Under the pieces are notes generated by a model that had not been told where the DNA came from, did no database searches, and saw only the letters and a list, made by a program, of their open reading frames with translations. This document shows positions 1 through 8,756 of a stretch of DNA of 60,292 bases, in pieces. The translations under genes were made by a program, and so were the position numbers. The stretch comes from Paludibacteraceae bacterium (GTDB lineage: Bacteria; Bacteroidota; Bacteroidia; Bacteroidales; Paludibacteraceae): positions 1 to 60,292 of the forward strand of contig JAKSNG010000009.1 in the NCBI GenBank assembly GCA_024400125.1. The letters run 5' to 3'. The number at the start of each line of letters is the position of its first letter. Position 1 is the stretch's first letter.

Positions 1-81
1 TAAAAATTGATATTTTTTGTTCGTTTTATGTGTAAACCTATTTCAGTATAAGACAGAGAAAAATTGAAGTGAAAAAGAAAG

Positions 82-111
82 AAAAAAGCAACCTCCCCGA
101 AGGGAGATTGC
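82..111 (-). terminator. Rho-independent terminator of the 160-1227 gene
   Basis: On the minus strand a 10-bp stem with one mismatch (88-97 against 102-111) closes a TTCG loop and is followed directly by six T residues (the A-run at 82-87). It lies about 50 nt past the stop codon of the minus-strand gene at 160, so it should end that transcript. Confidence 0.85.
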
Positions 112-130
112 CATTGCGTGGGTTACGCGT

Positions 131-161
131 TCTCGTTTACGTTAACGTTTACGTTTACGTT
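131..161. repeat. Short TTTACG-type hexamer repeat
   Basis: Four to five imperfect copies of a CGTTTA/CGTTAA hexamer lie between the stop codon at 160 and the terminator at 82-111, reaching into the stop codon. The tract would sit in the 3' untranslated region of the minus-strand gene. No function is evident. Confidence 0.6.
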
Positions 162-1227
162 ATTTTACCTCTTGGCCGAGGATGGTGTAAACCTTGTTGT
201 TCTTGCGAATCAGGACTTGACCGTTGCGGAGAGTCTTGATAGCACTTTGAACATTAGCTTCGGTGTTCTCAACAGAGGTTGGTTGATCGTCATCCAAGAA
301 GATATCCTCATAAGTGACACCATTGTATGCATCAACTTCCATGTTTTTGAGGTCCCATTTATAGGTCTTTCCGTCTTCTCCAACGAATGAACCTACGAAG
401 TTGTATAAACCTTTTCCTACGCAAGTTACAGTTAAACTGCCAACAGGTTCTTCTTCGTCTGTATAAACGCCTTCATCTTCCTCATCATCCGTAGCAAAAT
501 AAACACTTTCAAAAGGAGTCCATGTACCAGCAATCTTTGTACCTGATGTTGTACTCTCTTCGCAAGTAAAGAACACCATAGGAGCACCCAAATAATACTC
601 TTCGTTTATCTCTAAAATATCATTATAGAATTCGAATATCCAATAGTCACCATAAGTTTCGTCCTCATAAAATACAGCGTCAACATAGTTCAAGCCTGTG
701 ACAACGATTTCGTCGCCTTCGCCGCCTTCGCCGCCGCCTTCACCTTCGCCTTCGCCTTCACCGAGGGTAACTTCAATCTTGTACGCACGAAGTTGCTTGG
801 TAATAGTTAATGTTACAGAAGTAGCATTGATATTTTCTACTACAATAAGCGGATCTTCCAAACTTTCCTTCGTTGTAACAACTTCATAAGAGCTTCCTTT
901 AGTGATATTTCCTTTATCAACGGATGCTGTAAAGCCTGCTTTATTTGCCTTTCCTGCGATACGAACTTTAGTAATGTTTGAAGAAGCAGATAATGTTAAA
1001 GTTTTGTTTCCAAAAACACGGAAATCAGCAGGAGCTGTTTCTGTTGCAGCGTTAAGCGTTCCATTGTAAGCGATACCAACGCCATCAATAGTGAGGGAAA
1101 TAGCTTCGCCATTTTGCGTATCCTCAGTTGAAATAGGAGTTTGTGTGGATGGGTCAAGAACCACAACTTTCGCAGACATAGTAACTGCGCACAATGCAGC
1201 GGCTACAAATGTAAATACTTTTTTCAT
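160..1227 (-). CDS. Secreted protein with Gly-Glu tract and short C-terminal tail
   Basis: 355 residues. The N-terminus (MKKVFTFVAAALCAVTMSAK) is a clear Sec signal peptide, so the product is exported. Residues about 157-172 are a low-complexity run of Gly and Glu coded by hexamer repeats at 712-762; it looks like a linker between two domains. The domains are not recognised. The last 30 residues contain NGQVLIRKNNKVYTILGQEV, closely matching the tail of the next gene upstream (1325-2050) and of two M6 proteases at 34642 and 36694; I infer a shared sorting or anchoring signal, but this is not the standard type IX signal. No standard promoter is visible in the 97-nt gap upstream, where a modest terminator lies, so it may depend on read-through from the 1325 gene. 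Confidence 0.8.
   Translation of the reverse strand: MKKVFTFVAAALCAVTMSAKVVVLDPSTQTPISTEDTQNGEAISLTIDGVGIAYNGTLNAATETAPADFRVFGNKTLTLSASSNITKVRIAGKANKAGFTASVDKGNITKGSSYEVVTTKESLEDPLIVVENINATSVTLTITKQLRAYKIEVTLGEGEGEGEGGGEGGEGDEIVVTGLNYVDAVFYEDETYGDYWIFEFYNDILEINEEYYLGAPMVFFTCEESTTSGTKIAGTWTPFESVYFATDDEEDEGVYTDEEEPVGSLTVTCVGKGLYNFVGSFVGEDGKTYKWDLKNMEVDAYNGVTYEDIFLDDDQPTSVENTEANVQSAIKTLRNGQVLIRKNNKVYTILGQEVK
712..762. repeat. GGCGAA-type hexamer repeat coding a Gly-Glu linker
   Basis: Imperfect six-base repeats (CTTCGC/CTTCAC on the plus strand) code GEGEGEGGGEGGEGDE on the minus strand. The unit is a multiple of three, so copy-number changes lengthen or shorten the linker without a frameshift. 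Confidence 0.7.
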
Positions 1228-1277
1228 TGTTTTGTAAAAATAAAATGGTTAATATAAAGATTGATTATACAATCAAA

Positions 1278-1298
1278 AGGAGTTCGTAAAGAACTCCT
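1278..1298 (-). terminator. Probable terminator of the 1325-2050 gene
   Basis: A perfect 8-bp inverted repeat (1278-1285 with 1291-1298, 5-nt loop) lies 27 nt past the stop codon of the minus-strand gene. On the minus strand it is followed by only TTTTG, so termination may be partial, allowing read-through into the 160-1227 gene. Confidence 0.6.
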
Positions 1299-1324
1299 CT
1301 TGACTATAATGATGTTATTCTAAA

Positions 1325-2050
1325 TTATTCAATAACAGTACCAACAGAGTTGTAACGAACGCCGTCGCGGATGATGATAACTTGACCGTTCTCAATCATC
1401 TTGGTAGCTTGAGGAGCAACAGTTACGTTCTCAACAGCGGTAGCACCAACTTCGATACGTGGGTGAGTAATGAACTTTTGACTTGGAACTTGATTGAATG
1501 CGAAATAAAGGCTGGAAACAGCTTCGTTTGGCAATTCGATAGAAACAGTAGATGTTGTGAATTGTGCGCCAAGAGTGGTTGCAGGAACAGTAACAGCATT
1601 GCCGTTAACTTTTACAACCATAGGAGTCAAGTCACCACCGTCACCACCGTCAGATGAGCAGATGTCGAATACAAGACGCATACCCTCTACAGGATTAGCA
1701 ACGATATCACCTTCAAATTGTACATACATCTTGTCTTCTGCCTTGTTAGCACCAAAATAGAGACCGATAGTATTGTTTTCGCCACCGTTCAGTTTTTTAC
1801 CGCGGATAGAAACGCCGTAACTATCTACGTTAGTGTAATTAAATGAGTAGCGAGAACCAGCAACTTCTCCCTTAGTTCCTGTGTAACCAGTAAACCATTG
1901 GCTTGCATAAGGCCAAGCAGTACCACTTTCCAATTGAACTTTGTCAATGTAGGTGTCACCATTGTTGGTGAAAATTTCTTCCCACAGAACGTTTGCGTTT
2001 GCTGCAACAGCGAGTAGCATAACAGCTACAAATGTAAATAACTTTTTCAT
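1325..2050 (-). CDS. Secreted protein of unknown function with short C-terminal tail
   Basis: 241 residues with an N-terminal signal peptide (MKKLFTFVAVMLLAVAANAN). The body begins LWEEIFTNNG and is rich in Gly, Thr and aromatic residues, resembling the beta-sandwich carbohydrate-binding-like domains common in secreted Bacteroidales proteins, but I cannot assign a family. It ends with NGQVIIIRDGVRYNSVGTVI, the same tail type as the 160-1227 product. Its own promoter lies at 2121-2152. The pair at 160 and 1325 have similar signal peptides and tails, so they may be functionally linked. Confidence 0.8.
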   Translation of the reverse strand: MKKLFTFVAVMLLAVAANANVLWEEIFTNNGDTYIDKVQLESGTAWPYASQWFTGYTGTKGEVAGSRYSFNYTNVDSYGVSIRGKKLNGGENNTIGLYFGANKAEDKMYVQFEGDIVANPVEGMRLVFDICSSDGGDGGDLTPMVVKVNGNAVTVPATTLGAQFTTSTVSIELPNEAVSSLYFAFNQVPSQKFITHPRIEVGATAVENVTVAPQATKMIENGQVIIIRDGVRYNSVGTVIE

Positions 2051-2120
2051 GTGTTTTAAAATTTAATTGTTAGTAAAAATTGGTTTATATAACGCTTGCG
2101 CGCTATTTTGTTTTCGGCTG

Positions 2121-2152
2121 CAAAGGTAAGAGTTTTTTTTGAATTGACCAAA
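2121..2152 (-). promoter_or_regulatory. Bacteroidota-type promoter for the 1325-2050 gene
   Basis: On the minus strand TACCTTTG (2121-2128) is the -7 element and TTTG (2149-2152) the -33 element, with a 20-nt spacer carrying a run of eight A. The -7 box is followed by CAGCCG, as at three other promoters here. Expected start of transcription is near 2114. Confidence 0.75.
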
Positions 2153-2207
2153 TAAAATATGCATTTTTTAACCAAAAACGGGCAAAATCAGGCCTAAATA
2201 CCCAAAA

Positions 2208-2720
2208 TCAGTACTTTTTTTGGCGATTTTCGGCAAAATAAGTCAAAATAAACCATGTTCCTGCAATACCCAAAGTTATTAAGACCACAGGAATCCATCG
2301 ATATGCCCATTTCCAGCAAAAAAAGCACTTCCACGGATTGTCAATCCAACCTAAATAGATGGCAATCGCTGCATAAAAAGCCACGATACCATATCCTAAC
2401 GCCGTAGCAATGAACATTCGGTCTGTGATAAATCGCCAGTGTGCTACGTATGCCCACACGAGCGGTGTGAGAAAAACGATGGACGGCAACCAATAAGACG
2501 CAATACCTAAGCAAATCACGGACGAACAAATCTCTTTTGCCCACGCACCACGACGACGATTCGCTTTCCAAAAAATAAGCGGTATCAGGAAAATAGTCAA
2601 CGCCCCTTCCCAACGAGGATAAGGGCAAAAACGATAGAAGCAGAACAGCCCGACACCGACCAGCAGCCACAAAGCTGCTGGTACAGTGTAACGGATTATT
2701 TGTTTCTGCTTGAGTGTCAT
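2208..2720 (-). CDS. Small polytopic membrane protein, function unknown
   Basis: 170 residues with about five hydrophobic helices (near residues 12-28, 36-50, 62-90, 93-117 and 141-160) separated by short polar loops containing RRR. The inner membrane is the expected location. Its ATG shares one base with the stop codon of the upstream peptidase gene (TAATG at 2718-2722), so the two are translationally coupled. No family recognised. Confidence 0.7.
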   Translation of the reverse strand: MTLKQKQIIRYTVPAALWLLVGVGLFCFYRFCPYPRWEGALTIFLIPLIFWKANRRRGAWAKEICSSVICLGIASYWLPSIVFLTPLVWAYVAHWRFITDRMFIATALGYGIVAFYAAIAIYLGWIDNPWKCFFCWKWAYRWIPVVLITLGIAGTWFILTYFAENRQKKY

Positions 2721-4831
2721 TATTGGATAAAGCCTTTGCGCATCAATAGATATTTAGGGTCGGCTTCTTTGCCACGGAACTCTAAGTACAGTTCTTGTGC
2801 GTCACGGGTGCCGCCTTGCTCTAACAAGTGACGGAAGCGTTCAGCTACTCGCAAATTGAAGATGTCACCAGTCTCACGGAAAGCGGCAAACGCATCTGCG
2901 TCTAAGACTGCAGACCATGTATAGGAATAGTAACCAGCTTCATAGCCTGTGGTGAAGATGTGATTGTAGAACGTGGAGCGATAACGTGTGATAATCTGAG
3001 GAATCATCTGCATCTTCGCCATCGAGGCTGCCTCAAACGCATTCACATCAATGGTGTCTGCATTGGTCAACTCGTGATAGTCCATATCTAAGATGGAAGC
3101 AGACAGTAACTCGGTTTCTACAAAACCTTGATTGAACTGTTTGGCAGCATTGATTTTGTCAATCAGTTCCTGCGGCATCACTTCGCCCGTTTGGTAATGG
3201 AAAGCGTATGTCTTCAGCACTTCTGGTTCATAGCAGTAGTTCTCCATGAACTGTGAAGGCAGTTCGACGAAGTCACGTGGGGTGTTGGTGCCGGATAACG
3301 ATTTATAGTGTGCCATAGACAACAGTCCGTGCAGTGCGTGACCGAACTCGTGAAACAATGTCTCCACATCGTCCATCGACAGTAAAGATGGGTTGCCTGC
3401 AGTCGGTTTATTGAAATTGCCCACATTGATGATGACAGGGCGATGGTCTTTGCCGTTTTCGTCCACATACTGGCTGAGGATATTGTTCATCCATGCGCCA
3501 GGTCTTTTGCCGGCACGAGGGAAGTAGTCGGTATAGAGAATACCCACGAGTGAGCCGTCAGCTTCGGTCACTTTGAAGACTTCCACTTCGGGGTTATAGA
3601 CAGGCATGCCATCCAGTTGCTCAAAGTTAATACCATATAGATCGTGCGCGAGTTGGAAAGCGCCCTTGCGGACATTCGACAATTCAAAGTAGGGCTTGAT
3701 TTCCTCTTCGTCCAAGTCGTATTGTGCTTTGCGCAGTTTCTCTGAGTAATACCACCAGTCCCAAGGTTGCAGGCGTGTGTTGGCTTTGACATTAGGGTCT
3801 TTGTCCATGAGTGCTTGCAGGGCAGCGGCTTCGCGTTTGGCTGCAGCCAAAGACGGCTCCCACACGGATTGTAAGAAAGCATCCACGGTCTCGTGGTTTT
3901 TAGCCATGCAGTCGGCTAAGATATAGTCTGCTGGGCAGTCGTAGCCAAACATCTGTGCTTTCTCCAGGCGCAGACGCATGGTTTGATTGATGATGGCTTT
4001 GTTGTCATTGGCGTTGTCGTGGTTGCCACGAGTGGTGTAGTCCATGAGCAGTTGCTTACGCAGTTCGCGGTTGTCGCAGTACTGGAGGACGGGCGTAAAC
4101 GATGTGCGTTTGGGTGTGAACAACCAAGCGTCTGGACGACCAGCAGCAATGGCTTCTTCTTTAGCTGCTGCTTTTGCAGATTCGGGCAATCCAGCCAACT
4201 GTGCTTCGTCGGTCACGAAACGTTGCACTTCCGGGGAATTGGTCTCAGCCACTACGTTTTGACCAAACTGCAGCGATAGCATAGCTAACTCTTGATTGAT
4301 GGCTTTGAGACGCTCTTTCTGCTCGACAGGAAGATTAGCGCCGTTCTGTGCAAAAGCCTTGTAAGTCTCGCTGAGCAGACGGGCTTGTTCGGGCGTGAGG
4401 TCTAAGGTCTCGCGTGCGTCGTACACGGCTTTGACACGAGCAAAGAGGGCTTCGTTCAACGTGATACCGTCTTGCAGTTCGGACAGCAAAGGCATGATTT
4501 GATTGGCTAATTCGTCCATAGCATCAGAGCCGTCGGCTTCAAGGATGTTGAAGAACACGCCACTCACGCGCTCCAATAATCCGCCTGCGCGGTCTAAAGC
4601 CACAATCGTATTTTCGAAAGTGGGGGCTTCGGGGTTGTTGACAATAGCATCTATCTCTGCCTTGTTCTGAGCAATAGCTTCTTGGAAAGCAGGCATGTAG
4701 TGCTCTAATTTAACTTGATCAAACGCGGGCACGCCAAAGGGAGTGTCGGGTTGATTGATTAGTGGATTGGTGTTGTGGTGACAAGCCATAATCGTGAGGC
4801 ACACAAGTGCCGATAAGAGGATTTTTTTCAT
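2720..4831 (-). CDS. dcp: Peptidyl-dipeptidase Dcp, M3 family lipoprotein
   Basis: 703 residues, the usual length for M3 peptidyl-dipeptidases, zinc enzymes that release dipeptides from the C-termini of peptides. The zinc motif is H494-EFGH-498 in LFHEFGHALHGLL, with the following ENYCYEPEVLKTYAFHY segment typical of the family. I choose the ATG at 4831 because it gives a lipoprotein signal (KKILLSALVCLTIMAC) with a lipobox cysteine; an in-frame start 18 codons upstream would bury that signal behind a charged extension. A periplasmic, membrane-anchored peptidase recycling short peptides is the expected role. It overlaps the next membrane-protein gene by one base. No canonical promoter was found upstream. 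Confidence 0.93.
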   Translation of the reverse strand: MKKILLSALVCLTIMACHHNTNPLINQPDTPFGVPAFDQVKLEHYMPAFQEAIAQNKAEIDAIVNNPEAPTFENTIVALDRAGGLLERVSGVFFNILEADGSDAMDELANQIMPLLSELQDGITLNEALFARVKAVYDARETLDLTPEQARLLSETYKAFAQNGANLPVEQKERLKAINQELAMLSLQFGQNVVAETNSPEVQRFVTDEAQLAGLPESAKAAAKEEAIAAGRPDAWLFTPKRTSFTPVLQYCDNRELRKQLLMDYTTRGNHDNANDNKAIINQTMRLRLEKAQMFGYDCPADYILADCMAKNHETVDAFLQSVWEPSLAAAKREAAALQALMDKDPNVKANTRLQPWDWWYYSEKLRKAQYDLDEEEIKPYFELSNVRKGAFQLAHDLYGINFEQLDGMPVYNPEVEVFKVTEADGSLVGILYTDYFPRAGKRPGAWMNNILSQYVDENGKDHRPVIINVGNFNKPTAGNPSLLSMDDVETLFHEFGHALHGLLSMAHYKSLSGTNTPRDFVELPSQFMENYCYEPEVLKTYAFHYQTGEVMPQELIDKINAAKQFNQGFVETELLSASILDMDYHELTNADTIDVNAFEAASMAKMQMIPQIITRYRSTFYNHIFTTGYEAGYYSYTWSAVLDADAFAAFRETGDIFNLRVAERFRHLLEQGGTRDAQELYLEFRGKEADPKYLLMRKGFIQ

Positions 4832-5071
4832 GTTTGTTATTATTTTGTTATTTTTAACACTACTGTGCTTTTTTATGATTGACAAAAACCGAAATTAACC
4901 TCTTGTGGTTGCTGCTATGTCTCTTTGAGCCATTGATGCTGTAGTTGCCTGTAAATCTTCGTGAGTAAACTCCCAATCTTTTCAGTCACCTACATCCTCT
5001 TCCTATCGGATTAGCATCAACCCCAAGACGATAAACCACGCGCTTCGCGCTAAAAAACAATTCCACATCTG

Positions 5072-5100
5072 TTAAAGTTCCAAAAGTTCCAAGAGTTAAA
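5072..5100. repeat. AAAGTTCC-type short repeat
   Basis: Two to three copies of AAAGTTCC/AAGAGTT, nearly the same string as found at 34433-34500 and related to 58565-58590. It lies between genes. Confidence 0.55.
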
Positions 5101-5125
5101 CAAAACGGTTTATTTTGGTTAATTG

Positions 5126-5255
5126 CCTTGATGAGAATGTAGCCATCTGGAGGAGGGGGATGATAAGAGTGGGGAAAAATATCTGGATGCTTGCATACAA
5201 GGATTTTTCATACGCTCTTAACATTAAGTGCCTTTAGCACTCATTCTCATCAAGG
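5126..5255. repeat. 130-bp nested inverted-repeat element (MITE-like or structured RNA)
   Basis: The ends form a perfect 14-bp inverted repeat (CCTTGATGAGAATG at 5126-5139 and its complement at 5242-5255). Inside, further complementary segments are nested in order: 5164-5169 with 5215-5220, 5174-5180 with 5203-5209, and 5187-5190 with 5193-5196 closing a 2-nt loop; a side hairpin sits at 5227-5231/5237-5241. The whole could fold into one long branched stem. It lies downstream of the AsmA-like gene. It could be a miniature transposable element, a structured RNA or an operon-end structure. No target-site duplication was found and no transposase is nearby. Confidence 0.55.
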
Positions 5256-5310
5256 GGTTTTTATGGTTTTTGTCTTTTCAAAATAGTTACTAGTGTTTAT
5301 TATTCACTCG

Positions 5311-8292
5311 TTATTCGGTTTTGACACTTTTGCGGAGGGAGTCACGTATCAGTTGCCGCAACTCGGCATTCTGTGTATTGACATTTCCACGAATGATGGG
5401 GCGGAAATCTTGTGCATAGATACATTTGGCTGGTTTGATAGACAAGTCATCAAATGAGCCCTTCACGTTGACACCAAGATAGAGCGGCGAAAGCAAGTTG
5501 ATGTTGTAGTCAAACGTCATGTCTAAATTGTGTCGTCCACCTAATGCCGCCATGTAATTGTCAATGCTGACACAGAACGGATAAATATCAATCTCTTTCT
5601 TGTAAATAGTAATCTCTGCGGAGATACTATCCACTATATTCTCAGTCTTCTTCTTGAACATAAGAATCTTACTGATTTGACCAAAGGTCTCATTATCTAA
5701 TAAGACTAAGTCTTTGCCAAAGATGGAGCATGCGCCACGGATGGTAGAGGGCTTGATTTCGTATTGGTCGTTGAGGTACGTCTCTGCTGCCAAATGGAAC
5801 TCGGCTTCGCCCTTGAACGAACGAAGCATTGGCATCATCGAGTCAATCTCAGGAATCATGTGAATGAGTTGGTCAATCTTCACATCTAACATGTGGTAGT
5901 CTAAACCTAAGTAGAGGTGATTGCGGCGAGGTGTGCGATACATTGCGGTCAGTTGTAACTTAGCCGCTTCGCACACAAAACCCACTTCCTCCAATACTAA
6001 TATGCCATCGCGCACATAGATGCGTCCACCTAAGTTGTGCGCTTCGGTATTGAAGGCAACCGCCTCTTTGATATTGGTGTTCAACGTCAAGTCTATGTGT
6101 TCCGGCACCATAAACGGAGCGGGTTCATCTTGCGCTGTGCTGTCCGATTGAGCGGCAGGAGCGGGTGTAGCAGATGCCTCTTCCTCACTGCCTTCGTCTG
6201 CCGAGAACATCGACATCAATTCGTTGACGTCGGTGTGATTAGAGGTGAAATTGAGCACACCCACTAAGTCTCCTTTTTCTTGAATCCATTTGCCGATATT
6301 CTCTACTTTGCCCGACAATTCGAAGTCCGATTTACCTAACACCACTTGGGAGTCAAAGATTTCGAACACGCGGTTGTTGTAACTGAACGCAATCTCAGGC
6401 ACACTCACGTGATGGTCAAATCCTGCCAAGTCGGCTTCTGCTTGGTGCAGTTCAAACTGCAATCGCGGATTCCATTGGAGCAATAGTTTCTCGCCATCTT
6501 TGTTGTAGCGCGCTTTTGCCTCCATCTTGAGTTGCTGGGTGCTGACTTTGGTTTGTTCGTCTGTGCCCTCGTTGATGACAGCAGATAAGGCGTCGGAAGC
6601 GACCACTGCACTAAAGACTGGTACCGTCTTGCTCTTGCGAGAGTTCGTCATCTTCGCCTCAATGGATGTGCGGGCTAACTCGCCTTTGTACTGCGCATAA
6701 TAGCCCTTGAGATGTTCGCAACCGATGGTCGCATCGAAAGTGGGGATGGCAGTTGTGTCCTTCGGATCTATTTCTGCATGAGCAGTCACTTGCGGTGCCT
6801 GCACTTGGGCTGCGAGACTGTCGCCTGTGACAGTCAATAACTCTGTCGAAACGAGTGAGACATCGGCACAAAGTAAGTTCTGATTATTCGGGATGTTGTG
6901 CAGTTGGAGTTTGCCAGACGGCAGTTGTACTGCCAAACCGTCCATGAGTACATCTAAGTTCGTGAACTGCAAATCACCGTCCGCTTGCAATCGGCTGAAA
7001 CGTTGCTCTGTGATGTCAGACAAGCGTGCATCTACGTCCAACGAACCTGCCACTTGTCCATTGATTTGCATCGTCTCCGGGATGTAGTCGGCAAAATCAG
7101 GAACCGACACCTTAATATTTACGCGCGCGCGAGCACGCAAGTCGGTGAGTAAGTTGGTTACGGTGCCCTTGACAGCTACTTGACTATTCTTGGTCTTTGC
7201 CGCTAATTGGCGGAGTGTGGCATGAGATTTGGCAGGGCTATTCAAGTCCAGGTGAGCATCGGCATCGACTGCCACTTGTGTGAAGGTGTAGGGCAGGTCG
7301 GCATACTTAGCCGTACCGTTTTTCAGTACGACGGTGGCATCGACCAGCGGCAATACATTGTCTGCAACTATGCCAGCAGCGTGTGCTTGAACAGACAATT
7401 GTCCGTCTGCAGAAATGTCTTTGAGATTCGCGGCAATCGAGGGCGGTAAAAGTGCCATTGCATTTGCTACCGACCAGTCTTGCAACTGAATAGTGGCGTC
7501 CACGTTCATCGTGTCCTGCAAATCGACGGCACCATCCACAATGAGACCAAACTCGTTGATGGATAGAGCTGTTTGATGCAGCTCAAAGTGCATCGTATTG
7601 AGGTCAATAGATGCGGGCGCATTGAGTGACAGTTGTACGTGGTCGGCATACGTCTCGTCCTGCAACGAGCAGCACACATCGGCTGCCGCCAAAGAGAGTA
7701 ACACCCTGTCCCAATTGTGTGCAGACAGACTAATCTGAGTCTGCCCCAGTTCGCCACGGATGGCATTGGCATCGTCCACATACGTCAGGCGTCTGGCATT
7801 GATACCGACACCCGTCACGCACATCGAATCAAACGGCATCACAAAATTAGACTCCGTTTGGGTTGTATCCGGTGTAGTGCGGATGATGTTGAGGTTATTG
7901 TCTCCATTCGCGTTGAAATAGACATTGGCACTAAGACCGTTAATCTGCAACGCATCCACTACCAAGTATCGGTTTTGCAGGAACTCACGGATGTTGGCTT
8001 TGACCAATAACTCGTCTGCCACCAATACAGTGTCCGACTGTGCATTGCTCATGGGGTTGATTAACTGCACATCTTGGATGCGCAAGCCGACACGCGGGAA
8101 AGTAGAGAGGAAAGTGAGATCTACTTCGCCTATCTGATACTCGCATGTCACGAAGGACGCTGCCACGTTGTTCACAATGGGCGTCAGTCGCTTAGGCGTT
8201 AATACCATGTAACAAACCAACCCAACTACTAAAATAACCAAACCGAGTAGCGAACCCAATGTGATTCCTACTATCTTCAACGCGCGTTTCAT
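5311..8292 (-). CDS. AsmA-like envelope protein
   Basis: 993 residues from the ATG at 8292; a TTG two codons upstream is less likely. One transmembrane helix near residues 5-30 anchors a long periplasmic part. The opening after the helix (PKRLTPIVNN, then YQIGEVDLTFLSTFPRVGLRIQDVQL) is the classic AsmA N-terminal pattern, and the remainder is the repeating beta-strand architecture of AsmA/TAM-type proteins, with a low-complexity Ala/Pro/Glu/Ser linker about residues 690-725. AsmA-like proteins are thought to act in lipid transfer or outer-membrane assembly. It is the last gene of a run of minus-strand genes starting at 14311, 9 nt after a small lipoprotein gene. Confidence 0.85.
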   Translation of the reverse strand: MKRALKIVGITLGSLLGLVILVVGLVCYMVLTPKRLTPIVNNVAASFVTCEYQIGEVDLTFLSTFPRVGLRIQDVQLINPMSNAQSDTVLVADELLVKANIREFLQNRYLVVDALQINGLSANVYFNANGDNNLNIIRTTPDTTQTESNFVMPFDSMCVTGVGINARRLTYVDDANAIRGELGQTQISLSAHNWDRVLLSLAAADVCCSLQDETYADHVQLSLNAPASIDLNTMHFELHQTALSINEFGLIVDGAVDLQDTMNVDATIQLQDWSVANAMALLPPSIAANLKDISADGQLSVQAHAAGIVADNVLPLVDATVVLKNGTAKYADLPYTFTQVAVDADAHLDLNSPAKSHATLRQLAAKTKNSQVAVKGTVTNLLTDLRARARVNIKVSVPDFADYIPETMQINGQVAGSLDVDARLSDITEQRFSRLQADGDLQFTNLDVLMDGLAVQLPSGKLQLHNIPNNQNLLCADVSLVSTELLTVTGDSLAAQVQAPQVTAHAEIDPKDTTAIPTFDATIGCEHLKGYYAQYKGELARTSIEAKMTNSRKSKTVPVFSAVVASDALSAVINEGTDEQTKVSTQQLKMEAKARYNKDGEKLLLQWNPRLQFELHQAEADLAGFDHHVSVPEIAFSYNNRVFEIFDSQVVLGKSDFELSGKVENIGKWIQEKGDLVGVLNFTSNHTDVNELMSMFSADEGSEEEASATPAPAAQSDSTAQDEPAPFMVPEHIDLTLNTNIKEAVAFNTEAHNLGGRIYVRDGILVLEEVGFVCEAAKLQLTAMYRTPRRNHLYLGLDYHMLDVKIDQLIHMIPEIDSMMPMLRSFKGEAEFHLAAETYLNDQYEIKPSTIRGACSIFGKDLVLLDNETFGQISKILMFKKKTENIVDSISAEITIYKKEIDIYPFCVSIDNYMAALGGRHNLDMTFDYNINLLSPLYLGVNVKGSFDDLSIKPAKCIYAQDFRPIIRGNVNTQNAELRQLIRDSLRKSVKTE

Positions 8293-8301
8293 AGACAATA
8301 A

Positions 8302-8745
8302 TTATTTGACAATTTCTGTGTTTGTGCGAACGACTTTGTGGAAGTATTCAATGTCGTCCTTATTATCTTTGTCTTGCAACTGCAATTCGCTGTCCGTCAG
8401 TTTCTTGACGGTGTAGAGTTTGGGGGCTGCTGCTTCGCTGATGCTCATTAAATGAATCTGGGTGAGGGTAGATTGAATCAGTTTCCACTTGAACCAGCCA
8501 TTGCCATGGTGGTTTTTCACTACATCAGCCTCCTGCACATCTTCGCTCTCGTCCCACTCGTAACCAAACTTATATTCACCATCGATGGTGTCTTCTTCGG
8601 CTTTGAGGAAACGGAGGTAGTCGTCTTTACCATCTTCTTGCCAATAACCATAGAGGTTATTTTCGTCGAACGAAACTTCGGTCTTAGTACAAGAAACTAG
8701 ACCTATAAACAGCACCAGTGCTAATACAATTTTAATTTGTTTCAT
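8302..8745 (-). CDS. Small lipoprotein of unknown function
   Basis: 147 residues. The N-terminus KIVLALVLFIGLVSC is a lipoprotein signal with the acylated cysteine at about residue 19. The mature part begins with a D/E-rich segment and YGYWQEDGKDDYLRF, reminiscent of the lipocalin-like small lipoproteins of Bacteroidota, with a Trp-rich core. It sits between ileS (11 nt) and the AsmA-like gene (9 nt), so all three should be co-transcribed. Confidence 0.75.
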   Translation of the reverse strand: MKQIKIVLALVLFIGLVSCTKTEVSFDENNLYGYWQEDGKDDYLRFLKAEEDTIDGEYKFGYEWDESEDVQEADVVKNHHGNGWFKWKLIQSTLTQIHLMSISEAAAPKLYTVKKLTDSELQLQDKDNKDDIEYFHKVVRTNTEIVK

Positions 8746-8756
8746 AATCTTACTAT

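Larger units (their letters stand above)
4832..5310. other. Non-coding gap between dcp and the AsmA-like gene
   Basis: About 480 bp with no convincing gene. It contains the 130-bp inverted-repeat element at 5126-5255, a CGCGC-TT-GCGCG-like hairpin near 5038-5050, and a short AAAGTTCC repeat at 5072-5100 related to tracts at 34433 and 58565. A 10-bp inverted pair (4881-4890 with 5265-5274) brackets the region but could be chance. A minus-strand frame just upstream of dcp reads WEFTHEDLQATTASMAQRD and stops; it may be a gene remnant. Confidence 0.5.

Noticed and set aside
118..390. Plus-strand gene over the first secreted protein's 3' end
   Set aside because: It overlaps the minus-strand coding frame, has no promoter, and begins in the 3' hexamer repeat.
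4881..5274. A larger mobile element bounded by the 10-bp inverted pair at 4881-4890 and 5265-5274
   Set aside because: The pair is short and AT-rich, so chance is likely; there is no target duplication and no transposase.
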